Assembly (NCBI GenBank): GCA_024345305.1
Contig: BRON01000013.1
Coordinates: 186,001 to 250,000 of the forward strand
Direction of reading: 5' to 3'
From: Mrakia gelida
Taxonomy: Eukaryota; Basidiomycota; Tremellomycetes; Cystofilobasidiales; Mrakiaceae
Length of the DNA stretch: 64,000 nucleotides
Shown here piece by piece: positions 1 to 11,800 of the stretch (its first letter is position 1; each line of letters begins with the position of its first letter). The notes under the pieces were generated by a model that worked only from the letters and a program-made list of their open reading frames with translations, was not told the origin of the DNA and searched no databases. Both the position numbers and the translations under genes were made by a program.

Positions 1-1251
1 AATATTCGCGACGACAGCGCCCGAGGCTGCTGTGACTACAGTAGAAACCACAGGAAGAAGCCAGATTCCTGATATATCGGCGAAGGTGTGTTTTTGGTAG
101 AGGAACTGAGGTGGAATGCGAAGGAAGTGAGCGAGTCGAGGAACACGAGACGCGCCGTCGCGCGAGGTACTCGAGAACTTCGGGAAGACGAGGAAGGACT
201 GACCATGACGAAGGGAAGACCGATAGCTATCGAAAAAGAAAGTGGGGAGTCAATAACCTTGTTTTCAAAGAGAGGAAAGGACGAGTGAACTGAACGAGCG
301 AACGCGTCGTCGAAACTCACCAATCACCACCGAAATTACCACGTTGATCCACCAGAGCACCCAAGCGAACACTATCCATCTACGAAACCCAGCCCCCAAG
401 GAGCAGTATCAGCCCTCTCTCTCTGCCCTTCTCCCCTCTCAACCCGTCTCGCCTGGATCGGACTCACCTCCCACCCCACTCCCTCCCCACCGAAAGGACC
501 ACCATATTCACAATCGTCGACAAACCCATACTGAACGTCCCGAGGAACAGCGACTGAGAGGGATGGAAAATCATCGCCTTCCAGAGAGAGGGGTAGAGGA
601 TGTACCGAGCGCTGAATGAATGAACGGGCGAGCGTCAGCGTCGACGTCCCTCCCTCTCACTCCCCCCAACCTTCCTGGTTTGATCGACCACGAGACGAGA
701 CGACTCACCACGACATCGCCAGTATAGAAAGAAACAAGACCACGTTGAAAACGAAGATCACCTGCGTGCTCGATCCAACCCGCAAACGCATCAGCCCTCC
801 CTCCCTCCCTCCCTCTCTTCCTCTCCCTCGTCCGTTCGTCTGACTCACATCAGCAACGACCCTCAACCCTTTGAACTGATAGGGTAACTCATGAAGCAAG
901 ATGGATGTGATTCCTGTTCCCATGGTTGTTGAGAACCTGTCCCAAACCGAAACGAAACGAACTGGGTCAGCTTCAGCCCTCCTGCTCCTCCCTCCCTCTC
1001 TTTCCCTCCCTCCCTCGTTCGTTGAGTGGTCGAAAGGTGGGCACTCACCAACTAGGAGTAAAATGTCTTATCCTCCTCTTCATTTCGCTCGTTCGTCTCC
1101 CTTCCGAGTGAGAGCGAGGATGGGAGAGGAGGAGGAGTTCTTCTCGCGTGCGACTCGTTTCAGCGCAAGGAGGAGGGGAGGTTGAGCTTGAGGGTTCGGT
1201 GGGAGGTGGGGGAGGAGTTGGAGCGGTCTTGGTGCAGGGGATGTCCATCAT
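1..1251 (-). CDS. SSU1: SSU1-like TDT-family sulfite/anion efflux transporter (C-terminus cut by window edge)
   Basis: Plasma-membrane exporter of the tellurite-resistance/dicarboxylate (TDT) family, whose yeast member Ssu1 exports sulfite. I read exons 1049-1251, 849-936, 709-761, 468-611, 321-379, 204-226 and 1-105, with phases matching at every junction. The spliced protein has family hallmarks in order: RHFTPSWF, then MGTGITSILLHELPYQF in the first membrane helix, ARYILYPSLW, LFLGTFSMGLSTIVNM, WVLWWINVVISVV, GLPFVMFLYQKHTF and IWLLPVVSTVVTAASG. These align with the family's 10-helix core; the remaining helices lie beyond base 1. The 23-nt exon 204-226 is a microexon. The start at 1251 is the first of two candidates; an in-frame ATG at 1344 would add a low-complexity tail. 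The substrate is inferred from family only; malate or other anions are possible. Confidence 0.82.
795..814. repeat. (CCCT)5 microsatellite in an intron of the SSU1-like gene
   Basis: Five perfect CCCT units followed by further pyrimidine-rich sequence, inside the intron between exons 709-761 and 849-936. It may serve as an extended polypyrimidine tract on the opposite strand's complement, or be neutral. Confidence 0.9.
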
Positions 1252-1561
1252 TTTTGGGAGAGGGTGAATGAGAGGGTGTGGGTTCCTGGGGGTTGAGAGG
1301 AAGGAAGGATAGCTGTGAAATTTGTCGGTTGAGAAGCGAGTCACAAGAGAGACGGTGGAGGGGAGGGATTCGGATTGATGAGCTCAGAGCTCGTTCGTGC
1401 GTTCCTTTCATTCCGAAGAGACGGAGAGCAGGGCGCGGTTCATGCTTGCTGCTGTTTCTAGTTCGAAGACCAAAGTAGCTTTCGGAGATGTGAGAATGGT
1501 AGAAGCAAAAAGTACGAGCACATCCCGATCTAAGAGATCAACCTAACCCAACCCTCCCTCC
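1252..1561. other. Intergenic: SSU1-like 5' flank and SIS1 3' flank
   Basis: About 310 bases between two minus-strand genes. It must hold the SSU1-like promoter and the SIS1-like terminator region. I see no clear regulatory motif or ORF I would defend. Confidence 0.4.
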
Positions 1562-3608
1562 TTACGCCAACACCCTCTCCAACTCCCTCTTCTTCTCCTC
1601 GCTCAACTTCTCCGGCAGCGTCACGTTCCACCTCACGACCAAATCTCCTCTCTTCTTCACGCTCCCAGCTTTCGAGATAGGCATCCCTCGTTCCGCGATC
1701 CTGGTTTCCTTTCCTGGTTGCACGGGCGCGGAGGGGACGGGGATGGCGGTGGTGGTTCCGTCGAGGAGGGTGACCGTTCGAGTGGAGGTTCCTTTTGAGG
1801 TGAGCGCTTCGAGGAGGGTTAAGGGGAGGGTGATGATGAGGTCCGAGTCGAGACGGGTGAAGATGGGGTGGGGTTTCTCTTCGATGATGACTGTTGGGAG
1901 GCGAGGAGGGAGGGGTGGGAGAGGAGGTGGGTGGGTGATTGGGTGGGAGGGAAGGGTAGGGAAGAGAGAGTAAGGAGGGAGGTGAGGAGAAGGGAGGAGT
2001 GGAGTCGTCAGTAAGAGAGCTTGAGAGCAAGTGAAGGGAAAGACGAGGAAGAGGATGAGAGAGCGAAACGAGCGACGCCAAGAACTCACAAACGATATCG
2101 GCAGCGGGTCCGTCCCTCATCTCAGTTCCCATGCCGTCGTACCTACACACACAGACACACGAGAAGCGCGAAGGTCAGCTCGACTCATCTCTCTCCCTAC
2201 CCTCCCAGCTCAACGCAACCGAGATCCCCCAAACTCGAGAAGCTCAACTCACCGAACCTTGGTCCCAGCCTTCCAGCCAGCCTTCACGTTCACCGTCACG
2301 ATCTTCTCCTCCTCCGTCCCGTTAAGCATCTTCCTGGTGATCTTGAGCCTCTTGGTAACTCCGTTGTGAAGGTCCTCCAGCGAGACGGGCAGAGGTCGGT
2401 TGATGTCGGCGGGTTTGGGAGCAGGTTCTCGTTCCTCCTGCATGTGCGAATGGCCTCGTCCTCCACCCATTCCACCCATGCCTGTAGGACCATCGTCGAA
2501 GACCGAAACGAAGGGAGAGGAGGAGGAGAAAGAAGAGAAGAAAGGGGAGGAAGAGGCTCGAGGCGAGTTAGCATTCGAGAAGGGAAGGGAAGGGAAGTTG
2601 AGCTCGCTCGCGCGAGATGGCAAGCTGAGAGGTTGACGAGAGACTCACCACCGAAAGGATCTCCTCCTCCTCCTCGTCCACCACGACCTCCTCCTCCTCC
2701 CTGCTGACCCATGAACATGGAGAAGATATCCTCCATCCCTCCTCCTCCACCCATTCCTCCTCCTCCTCCGAAGCCTCCTCCTCCTCCCGGGAAACCTCCT
2801 CCTCCTCCTCCTCCTCCGAAGGGGTTCCCAGGCGGAGGTGCACCGGACTTGAGAGCTTCCTCTCCGTAGTCGTCGTAGATTTGACGTTTGTTCTGCAGCG
2901 ACGCGGAGCAAAGCGGGCGAGGGAAGATGGGAGAAGGGAGGAGACGTCAGCGTTCGTTCCAGTTCCATGGGGGCTTTCGACTCTCCCTTCCTATCAGCTC
3001 GCCCTCCCAGATACGCAAAAGTGAACGCAACACTCACAGGATCCGAAAGGACTTCAAACGCTTCTGAGACCTAACGCGAATCAACCGAACCCAAACTCAA
3101 AGGTCAGCACTCTTCTTTCCTTCCTTCGAGCTCGCACGACACCCAACTCCTGCCCTCTTCTCCCCCTCCCTCCTCGAGACGTTCAAACGCACCTGCTTGA
3201 ACTTCTTGGAAGCAGCCTCCGGGTTCCCAGGGTTTCGATCTGGGTGATGTTTCAGCGCCTACCAACCAAATCAAAACGAAAGCAAACGAGATCAGCGAAC
3301 CGAGATCATCCCCTTCCTTCGTTCGTTCGAGCTCTTTCCCCTTTCCTCGACTGCCCTGTCTTCGCTCCCTTCTCGAGCTCGCCAGGTATGGATAAAGAGA
3401 CACTTACAGCCTTCTTGTAAGCTTTCTTGATCTCATCGTCCGTGGCGTCCTGACGTTCCAACGTAAACGAGCAAGCAGAAACGAACGCACAAGGGAGAGG
3501 AAAGAGGTCAGCTCATTCGTTCTCCCTTCCTTCCTTCGATCGAACAGGTTGCAAGATGGTACGCACAGGTTGAACGCCGAGAAGAGTGTAGAATTTGGTT
3601 TCTCCCAT
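1562..3608 (-). CDS. SIS1: SIS1/DNAJB-type (class II) DnaJ co-chaperone
   Basis: Hsp40 partner of cytosolic Hsp70. Exons: 3567-3608, 3408-3449, 3193-3258, 3038-3070, 2649-2892, 2253-2481, 2099-2142, 1562-1890. The N-terminus MGETKFYTLLGVQP opens a J domain with the catalytic HPD in ALKHHPDRNPGNPEA. A long Gly/Phe-rich stretch follows, built mainly of GGA codons, then GMEDIFSMFMGQ. The C-terminal substrate-binding domains read PLPVSLEDLHNGVTKRLKIT and EEKPHPIFTRLDSDLIITL, ending SEEKKRELERVLA. There is no Cys-rich zinc domain, so it is class II rather than Ydj1-like. The first four exons are very short, splitting the J domain into four pieces. The next gene downstream is the SSU1-like transporter. 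Confidence 0.92.
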
Positions 3609-4128
3609 CGTGGAGTAGCTGGATGAGATGTGTAGGGGTTGGGGGTGAGGTTGGGTTGAGTTGGTTGGAGGGGAGATCTCGACGACGAGTTCGTTCGAAC
3701 GGCAGAGGGAAAGAGGAAGGTTCGAGAAGCGAGGAGAGGGCAGGAGAAAGAGGCTGGAGTGAGAACGCGAGAGAGCGTGGGTTTGTTTGGTTTTAGGGAT
3801 GTAGAGGCAAGTCAAAGAGGACCACGAAAAGAATCAGACGGGGAGTGTGCGCGAAGATTTTCTCCAGGCGGGAAGGGAGGGAGTTGAGGAGCGACGCGCG
3901 CGTTGATTCGGTTCGGTTCGGTTCGTCTCGTTTCGTCCTTCTCTCTTTCCCCTGAAAATTGCAAACTTGCAGCGAGCAGCGAGCACAAGATATACATCAG
4001 TAATTTCTCTCATTCCCGAATCCACTCTCTCCATCCCCCCTCCCCCTCCAATCCCCTCCCTCGAGCGTCCTCGCCGTCGTCTCTTTCCTCAACAAACTCA
4101 TCTAGATAATCACGCAGAGCTACCTCTA
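3609..4128. promoter_or_regulatory. Probable SIS1 promoter region with one heat-shock-element-like dyad
   Basis: About 520 bases upstream of the SIS1 start and downstream of the HAD phosphatase. At 3720-3729 there is a TTCGAGAA dyad (form nTTCnnGAAn), roughly 115 bases upstream of the ATG, consistent with an HSF site as expected for a chaperone gene. At 3906-3935 there are tandem GGTTC/GTTTC units. A single dyad is weak evidence for HSF control. Confidence 0.35.
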
Positions 4129-5929
4129 TTAATCCTTCTGGTTGATAGTAACAAACAGTTTCCCATCCTTCCACTCAGCCGATACTCTGTAACGAAACGA
4201 ACCAGTGAAACGAGCGAAGCGGGTCAGTTACGATTCTCTCGACTAGCGACGCGTTCGTCCCCTCCCGCTCTCTCTCTCGAGCTCGTTCGGTCAAGAAGAA
4301 CCGAGGACTCACTGCGACAGATCATCAACGTAGTACGTTGGGTTAACCTATCGGCACACACACACACCAGCAAAACGTGTCAGCTTGTTTCGAGTGAAAG
4401 GGGAACGAAGACGATGGGTGGGTGGGTCGACTCACAGCCTGCACAAGCTTAGGTGCGTACCCCGTCCCAACAGCGAGGACGATGGCACCAGCCGCAAGAC
4501 CGGAAAGAGCTCCTGCTGGAGCGTCTTCTACCACGAGGCCTGGTGAACGCGAAAACGAGTCAGACGAGGGAAGGGAGCGAGGTGGCTGAGGCAAGAGGGA
4601 GGGGACGACGAACATCGCTTGATGTCTACCTCGAGATGCTTAGCTCCCATGAGGTAGGGGTCGGGGAAGGGCTGGGGAAAACAAAATGGGAAACAAAAGG
4701 TTAGTCGAGTTGAAGGGGAAGGGACGGGACGAATTGAGAGAGCGAGGTCGAGACGAGACGAACCTTCCCCCTCGTCACATCATCAGCAGTGATGATATCC
4801 CTAGGCATGGCTCCAAGACCTGGTCCGAGGATCCGGAGGGCGGCACTGGCGTCTGATGACCCCAACCAAAACAACAACAGAAAGGCGTGAGCGAGGGAAG
4901 GGGAGGGACGCGTCGAGCTCGAGGGTCGACGAGTTGAGGGGTTTGGGGACGTACAAGCGTTGGTAGCAGAAGTAACGATACACCATCCGTTGGCTGGTCC
5001 TTTCCGGAGTTGGTCGAGGAGAGAGCGGACTCCTGGGAGGACTTCGAGTCCTTCTTTGCCCTGGAGCGAAAGGAGAGCGAGCGAGGGAGGTCAGCTTGAG
5101 CTCTGAAGGTTGTAGAGAGTGCCTAGAGCGGAACAAAACGTACCTGAGCCATAAGCTCACTAGCTCGAGGAACGATCCCAGCTTCAAAGCGTTTGGTTTC
5201 CTCGACTCGCTGGAAGGGGTGGATGGAAGAAGAGAGAGACTCAGCCCAGCTCGGCTCGATCCGAGATCTCCTCCTTTCGGGAAGGACGAAGGGCGAAGAG
5301 ATAGAGACGTACCTCCTCCTCGGTGAGCTGAGGGAGGTATTTACGGAAGGAGACGATAGTTTGGACTCCGTGGGACTGTAGAAATAAAAACAAGACAAAG
5401 CAAGGGAAGAGGAAGAGAGGGAAGGGAGGGGAAAGAAAGAGGTGAGCTCGAACGTTCTTGGTGTCCTTCCTTCGCCCTCCAGCTCTTCCTCCAGGCAGCC
5501 CTCTTCTTCAGAGAACCTCGAGCCGGACCCTCTCTCATCGTCTGTCTCCTTGGAGCCCGAGCTCGAGGTCGAACTGAAGAGGATCATGAGACACTCTTGC
5601 GTTCGTTCGAGAGAGATGCGAGCGAAAGATGACTGACCTCGTTCAAGATGCTGTTGTAGTCAAGCCCGTACTTCTCAGCGAAATCAGTCCAGACAGAGTT
5701 GACTGCTGGGGTACTAGAAATGAGCGTTCCATCCTGAAAGAGGGAAGAGAGAGTCAGATCTGAGATGGAGGAGAGGGAAGAGCAGCGAAGGATGGCGAGA
5801 GGTTTGAGAGCGCTGGCGAGCTTGACTTCTTCGTCCCTTCCCTCCTCGCCGAGAGCTGTAGGGAGGGACAAGAGAGAGACTCACCATATCGAAGAGGACA
5901 GCATCGAGCTCGATAGTAACGGGAGCCAT
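4129..5929 (-). CDS. HAD-superfamily phosphatase (GPP/DOG-like)
   Basis: Cytosolic small-molecule phosphatase, most like glycerol-1-phosphatase or 2-deoxyglucose-6-phosphatase. Exons: 5885-5929, 5638-5733, 5313-5375, 5144-5209, 4955-5060, 4764-4852, 4614-4671, 4436-4539, 4313-4347, 4129-4186. Motif I is LFDMDGTLISSTPAV with the nucleophile DxDGT, split across the first intron. Next come SHGVQTIVSF, motif II in WCIVTSATNAY, the motif III Lys in TRGKPFPDPYLMGAK, and motif IV in CLVVEDAPAGALSG. Length (about 240 aa) fits the family. Two introns use GTTCGT donors, which are common in this genome. It is divergent from the MYND gene, with 531 bases between the two starts. Substrate cannot be told from sequence; GPP-type is the default. 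Confidence 0.85.
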
Positions 5930-6460
5930 GTTCTGAAGAGGCTGGGTTTGGGAGGGACGTGGAGGTTGGATGACAGAAGTCGAAAGGGAAGGAAAGCGAA
6001 GGTGAGCTCGGAGAAAGCGAGGGAGCCAGGGCTCCGTCGCTATTGACCGGTCGGAGGAGGTCTTGGGGAGCTGATCTTGCAGTAGAACCTAGTTTGGATC
6101 CGGAAGATTCTTTCTTATATTCTATCTGGGAGCTTGGACAGAGGTGAAGATCTGACGGAGAGGGAGAGGCGAAGAGAGGGAACCGGAGCGAGAGCCGCTT
6201 TCAATCTCGGTTTTGAAGGTCGTCTCGTCGAGGGCCTGGAGGGGAGGGAGGGAGTTGTTTCGGGGTGAGTTTGGGCTTGGGAAGTAGCAGAGAAGATTTG
6301 AAAATTTCGAACAGCCAGACCGAGAGAAAAAACGTGGTTGGGTCGTCGCGGGCGAGACGAGAAAGGGAGGAGGGAAGAAGCTCGAGCTCAACTTTCGTTT
6401 CCTCCCTTCGACGTCCATCAGCTCTCCTGCCCTTCCTTTCCCTCTTCTCATCTCCCATCC
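5930..6460. promoter_or_regulatory. Divergent promoter region (HAD phosphatase / MYND protein)
   Basis: Gap between two divergent starts. It contains purine-rich and pyrimidine-rich stretches typical of this genome but no motif I can name. Confidence 0.4.
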
Positions 6461-7859
6461 ATGTTAGAATCCATCGCCATGGAGCTCGGAATGTTCCTCG
6501 GCCTTCACGACGGAACTTGGGTCCAGAAGATGGACGCTATCTTCGAACGAGATCGACTTGTAGCGAAGCAGGGTCACCATCTCTGCAAGCGTCCCGCCTT
6601 GAAGAAGTTCCACGATCAGTACAACCACGCTCACATGAGGGTAAGTGTCTAGGTGCACGGTCTTTGTAACGTGATCAGACTGACGTCTTCTTCGTTTCTC
6701 GCCAGTTCTACGTGGTCACTGATGAGGCGGAGAAGACAGTCGTGAAAGTGAGCTCGTCCCGTCCACGCTGGCTTCCTTCTCCGCGAACGCTTGCCTCTCC
6801 TGAATTGGATTGATCGAGGACAGCAGTTGACGTATACTAGCACTGACCGTCTTCATCTCGATTCAGTGCCACATCGCCAGGTTGTATCTCCCTGCGCTCG
6901 TCGAAGCGACACTTCTCTCCTGCTCTCAATCCCTCCACAGGATCTGGATCGATCTTCTACAGGACGTTTCTCCGGTGCCTGACTTCTCCAGGTACATCAG
7001 AGATCACCCAAGAGGACCTGATCTCTTCCTACGGGCTTCCGAAGCATTCTCGGATCATTTTCTCGAGCTCGACGCCTTCGTTCATGGTGCTGTTCGTCCT
7101 TTCTTCCCTTTCTTCGATATAAGGAGGTCTTCTCACCCGGCTGATTCGTATCTCTCTTCAACAGTACTACGGAGGAGTCTACCTTGGCTACGCCCAAGCC
7201 TGTTCGAGCCTCAGAAACTGGAGTGGGCTCGTCCACTCGTCCTTCATGATCGGCTCCTCCGCTTCGACAGCGAATTCGGACCTCTCACAACCCGTCATCG
7301 TAAAGCTCAGACAGCAGGTATGCTCGCTTCATCATGAGCTTCAACAACACCTCCGATCCCAGGTCAAAGCTGTGGGGCAGAAGGATCGCTTCGAGGCGCT
7401 CCACGAAGCTCTTTATCACCTCACCTGCCTCAAGGGCTGCCTCTCGGGATTCTGCGTGTTTGGGGACTGTCCACGATCTCGAGGTGCTTGGCAGACGTGC
7501 GAATCTAGAGAGCACGGAGCTTGTCGAACGTTGGAAGAAGGGGAAAAGATAATGGCTTGTGGGAGAGTGAGTTGCGTTTTCGCTATGCCTTGCCTTGGTG
7601 GGGTTTCTCGTTACGTGAACTGATCCGCCTGCTTTCCTGCTTCATCTCCACGCAGTGCAAGTCTGTTCGCTACTGCTCTGAAGGTTCGCGTCGTTGTCTT
7701 CGTCTTTCGTGCACTCATTCGAGTCGTCGCGTCGTCTTACTGTACTCTCGAAGCTGTCGCGAACTCACTGAACCTCTCCTCACTCTTTCTTGTTATTCAG
7801 ATCACCAACGAGCCCACTGGAAAGCCCACAAGCCTACCTGCTTCACTCCTATCTGGTGA
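6461..7859 (+). CDS. MYND-type zinc-finger protein
   Basis: Protein of about 300 aa with a C-terminal MYND finger, a protein-protein interaction module. Exons: 6461-6640, 6706-6747, 6867-7079, 7165-7566, 7656-7683, 7801-7859; reading frames agree across all. The body (MELGMFLGLHDGTWVQKMDA, then SRYIRDHPRGPDLFLRASEA) is helical and typical of fungal MYND proteins of unknown role. The finger reads CGRCKSVRYCSE, then DHQRAHWKAHKPTC after the last intron. Canonical MYND fingers have YCSxxCQ; here the equivalent position is His (YCSEDHQ). The donor at 7080 (GTTCAT) is chosen on frame; a GTGCTG donor 5 bases later would break it. The 45-nt stretch 7318-7362 could be an unspliced in-frame intron. 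Confidence 0.75.
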
Positions 7860-8856
7860 CTCGTGCTGGATCACGTCGCGGGAGCAGAGGGAGTCGGCGC
7901 GTTGTCGTCGATTTGAAGATCGGATCGTATGAGCTCGCCTCGTTTTCTCTCTCGGTGCTCGCTGCTCCACGAAGGAGTGAAAGTACCTAGATCTCATGAA
8001 AAGACGGCTGACTTCTCTGCGATCCCCTCACCGTGTGGAACGAGGCGCTTTCGGTTCGGAAAAGCGCGTCGAACAGGAAGCTCGACGCGTCGCGTTGTTC
8101 ATCATCGACCTTCCACCCCTCTCCCGCTCTCTCTCTCCTCCTAGACGCTCCAGCTCACTTCAGCGTAGCAGCACATTCCCAGCCTGGGCTCTCGTAAATC
8201 TTCGTGGCTATTTTTTGCTAAGCCTTCTCGACCGTCGATCGGTACTCTCGACGCTCCATCGACCTCTGTCCCTTTCCTCGGATCCCACGTCGCCTTGTCT
8301 CGGTCTCCCTCCTCCCTTCCCTCCCTCTTCCTCGACCGAAATTTTTAGTGCCGTCTCCACACGTGATTTTCCTCTACCCTAGGAGTCGATCGACGGCACT
8401 TCTGGCGGTCTCAGGAGAAGGAAAGACAGGTGGACACGCCCAACCCTCGTGTCTCCCTCCGCCTTCAGCCCTTTCGCTCGTTCGCTCCCACGCTCTCGCT
8501 CGTAACAATTTTCACCGTCGATGCCGAGGGTTTCCTTTCGCGAAACGACCAAGGAGACCAAGATAAGAAAGCTCGTAATGAAAAGCCGAGGGGATCGACC
8601 CTGATCGTCTGAAACTCTTTCGATTTCAGGGTTGCCGGCGAGAAAACAAGCTGAACTCAAGAGTCCAGCCCAACCACGACCTTCTCTCTCTTCTCCTCCT
8701 CCTCTCGAAACTTCTCCCCTTTCCCTCTCCCCTCCCTCTTCCTCCCTCGACCTCTCTTCGACTGGAATCGACAAGAAAAGAGACGCAACCTCCCTTCAAA
8801 GACTCGGTTCCTCTCGTCCTCCCTTCCCTCGCTTTCGTTCTCGCTTCCAGGTCGAC
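7860..8856. other. Intergenic region upstream of GT90 gene
   Basis: About 1 kb without a supported gene. The last 220 bases are open in frame with the GT90 gene but have no ATG, so I read them as 5' UTR. Pyrimidine-rich tracts cover 8100-8340. A GACGCGTC palindrome is near 8082. Confidence 0.4.
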
Positions 8857-11800
8857 ATGCCTACTCGTCGGATGCTGGCGCTCGTGCTGCTGTCTTCGTT
8901 ATGCACCTCCCTCATCCTCTTCACCTTCGTGCGGCCACCACCACTACCTCTACCCGAGTTCATGAGTCCGAATCGAGAGTGGGCAGAGTGGGGGTCAGAC
9001 GGACAATGCGTGAGTCGTCCGCCCTTCCTTCCTCCTCCTCCTCCTTCTTCCCTTCTCCCCTCCCCTCGCTCCTTTCACCCGCTTCGAGATCTCGGAAGGA
9101 TATCCTCCCACTCAGATGGGAGATCAGAACACATCCACGACTCATCTGTCGCACGAGTTACTCGTGCTCCGACTCGGTATATGAATCTGGAGGAGGGACG
9201 AGCTCTCGCCAACACCTTTGCTCCTTCGGCGGGCTCCCCGCGCCGTCCTTCCCTTTTTCTTCCTTTCTCTCCGATTGTCGCACTCCTCCGCCTTCCTTGT
9301 CGCTCGACCCCAAGATCGCATGCTGACCTCTGCTTTCTCCTCGCCTTCCCTCGTTCTCAGCTGTTCCTCTCCCCTCTAGCCGAGCTCTCAGCGGCCGAAC
9401 GAGCTGCAGCCGTCGCCTCCCTTCCTCTCTTCTTCCACCCCTCCTCGCCTGCCCTCCATCAAAACGCAGGAATCCTCCCCGTAACCACCCACCCCATCGT
9501 CTCCCCACTACCACCCTCCAACCCTATCCTCTCCCTCATCGCTCAAGGAGAAGCTCGCTGGTCAGCGCTTATGTCAAGTCAGTCGAGGTCGCTCGAGGAA
9601 GCCGTCGTCGAGTACAGGAGGAGGAACCACGGCAGGGAGCCACCAGTAGGGTTCGACGCTTGGTGGCAGTTCGCTCAGAGCAACAAGGTCCTGCTCCCGG
9701 ACGAGTACGATCCCATCATGGAGGGTTTGGCGCCTTTCTTCGGAATGTCGAGCTCGGAGGTGACGGACAGGGTCAAGGAGGCGGAGAGCGTGAAGGAGAC
9801 CTACACCTTGATCGTGAAGGAGGGAGGAAAGGTCGTGCTGCAGTGGAACGATGACTATAGTCGAGATGTCTGGTGGTGAGTCCCGAGTTGTTGTTGTGGG
9901 CCGGTCGAAGAGCCGGGAGGGAGGAGCGTGTCAAGCGCGAGCTCGAGCTGACCTTCCCTTCCCGCCTCGCCCTTCCTCCTTTTCCCTCCCTCGCAGGAGC
10001 TCGAGATCAAGAGCCGATGCTCAGATCAACCTGATGGAACCCTTCCTCGATAAACTCGGAGACATGAGGTGAGCTGCAGTTTTCTTTGTCCTCTCGTCTC
10101 CTCGCGTCCAGCTTCCTTCCAAACCTTGCTCACCGTCTCTCGTTTAACCTTCCGGCTCTTCCCTTTCTTCCTAGGATTACCTTCTCGATCCACGATTCCC
10201 CGAGTCTGTTCATCCCTTTTGCTAGGAAACAAGAGCTGCTCGGTCTCGCTGAAGGCAAAGCTCGTACGTCCTGTCCTGGGCTCTTCCTGTCGAGCTCAAC
10301 TCTCGACCTCTCGACTTGTTTCGGTCCCTCCTTCCCACCGAAAGCTGACCGTTTTTGTTCGACGCGATCAACAGACACCAACAACATCAAGGAGGAAGAT
10401 AAGCCTACGGCGGATTGGGCCTCGAGTTGTGGACCTGAGACTGCTGCTAGGAAGGGAGAGAAGGGTCCTGGAGAGAAGGGTGAGTCGAGTCTTCGTCGTC
10501 CGTCTTCGTCCCGGGTGAGCTCGAGCTCATCCCTTCGTGACTTTCTCTTCCCTTCGACTCCGCAGAGAAAGACACCATCAACTTCGTATCCGATCATCAA
10601 GCTGCTATGGACCCTTGCAACAACCCATCTGTTCGTCCTTCTCCCTTGTCTAGAAGCTAGCCGTCGTTGCGAGCTCGAGTCCTGACCCTCCCCTCCCTTC
10701 CCTTCCCTCCTCAAACAGCTCCTCAAGTCCCACTCCCACTTCCTCCGCCCTCTCAACGCAGAATCTACACCTCGTCCACACACTCGACTCCTCCCCATCC
10801 TCAGTCTCTCGCGGACGCTGGTCAACGCGGATGTTCCCGTCGCTCCCGTTGGCATCGTGAGCGGAGGAGTTACGAGGGAGGATGTTGGAAGGGAGCCGCT
10901 CGCTGGGTGGGCTGGGAAGAGCGACAAGTTGTACTGGGTAACTCCTGCCCCCTCTCTCTTGACCTTCGAGCTCCCCAAGCTGACCGAAACTCTTCGTTCA
11001 TCTGTGCAGCGAGGAGTGCCCAACACCCACACGAAGACTCCAATCTCGACGAACGTCTGGGCCAACTCTCATCGTACTCGATTCCACACCCTCGCTACCT
11101 CCAACTCCTCGACTAAACATGCTGTCATGGCGCCAGCTAGAGCTCGAGACGGGTCGTTCGAGATTGGACACTGGGACGAGGAGGAGCTGAGGGAGATCTA
11201 CTTGGACGGGAAGCTCGAGGGAGAGTGGGCGTGCGAGAGTGAGTCTTCCCTCGTTCCTTTACCCACATCTCATCCCTCGACTGGACGCTGATCATATCGC
11301 TTCGGCTCTCTCTTTTTGCAGAGAACGACAAGGAGTGCGAGAAGCATCGGTTTGTCCTCGTTTCGCATCTCGCCTCCCGCTCGAGCGAGTCGCGTCGCTA
11401 ACCTATGCTCGTTTCTTCTTTGTACAGTTTGCTCTACTCTGGAAAGACCAAGGACCTGAATGAGCGTTCGAACGACTACAAGTATGTTCTCGATCTCGAC
11501 GGAGAGTCCTGGTCGAAACGGTTCCCCAAGTTGATGGCCGCGTCCAAGTGAGCTTCGCTTCCCCTCGATCTCTTCGTCTCGAACCTCTCACTGACGCGAG
11601 ATGTCTTCCGTCTTCTTCCCCATCAGTCTCGTGATCAAAGCTGGTACGTCCAATGCTGTTCGAAGTCGCCGAGCGAAGAGCCTTCGACGAGTCGTTGTTG
11701 ACGTCCTGTTTTCCTTCGCGTTCATCAGGTGTCTTCCCTGAATGGAACATGGCTTCGCTGCCTGGATGGTTCGGATACGTGCCCGCCAACGTGAGTCCTT

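Noticed and set aside
2568..3037. Glu-rich and Arg-rich frames over the SIS1 Gly-rich region
   Set aside because: These are shifted readings of GGA-repeat codons; the Gly-rich frame joins the J domain and C-terminal domains with correct phases.
8632..8856. N-terminal extension of the GT90 protein in frame with the main ORF
   Set aside because: There is no ATG in the extension, and the ATG at 8857 directly precedes a signal anchor, the expected type II start.
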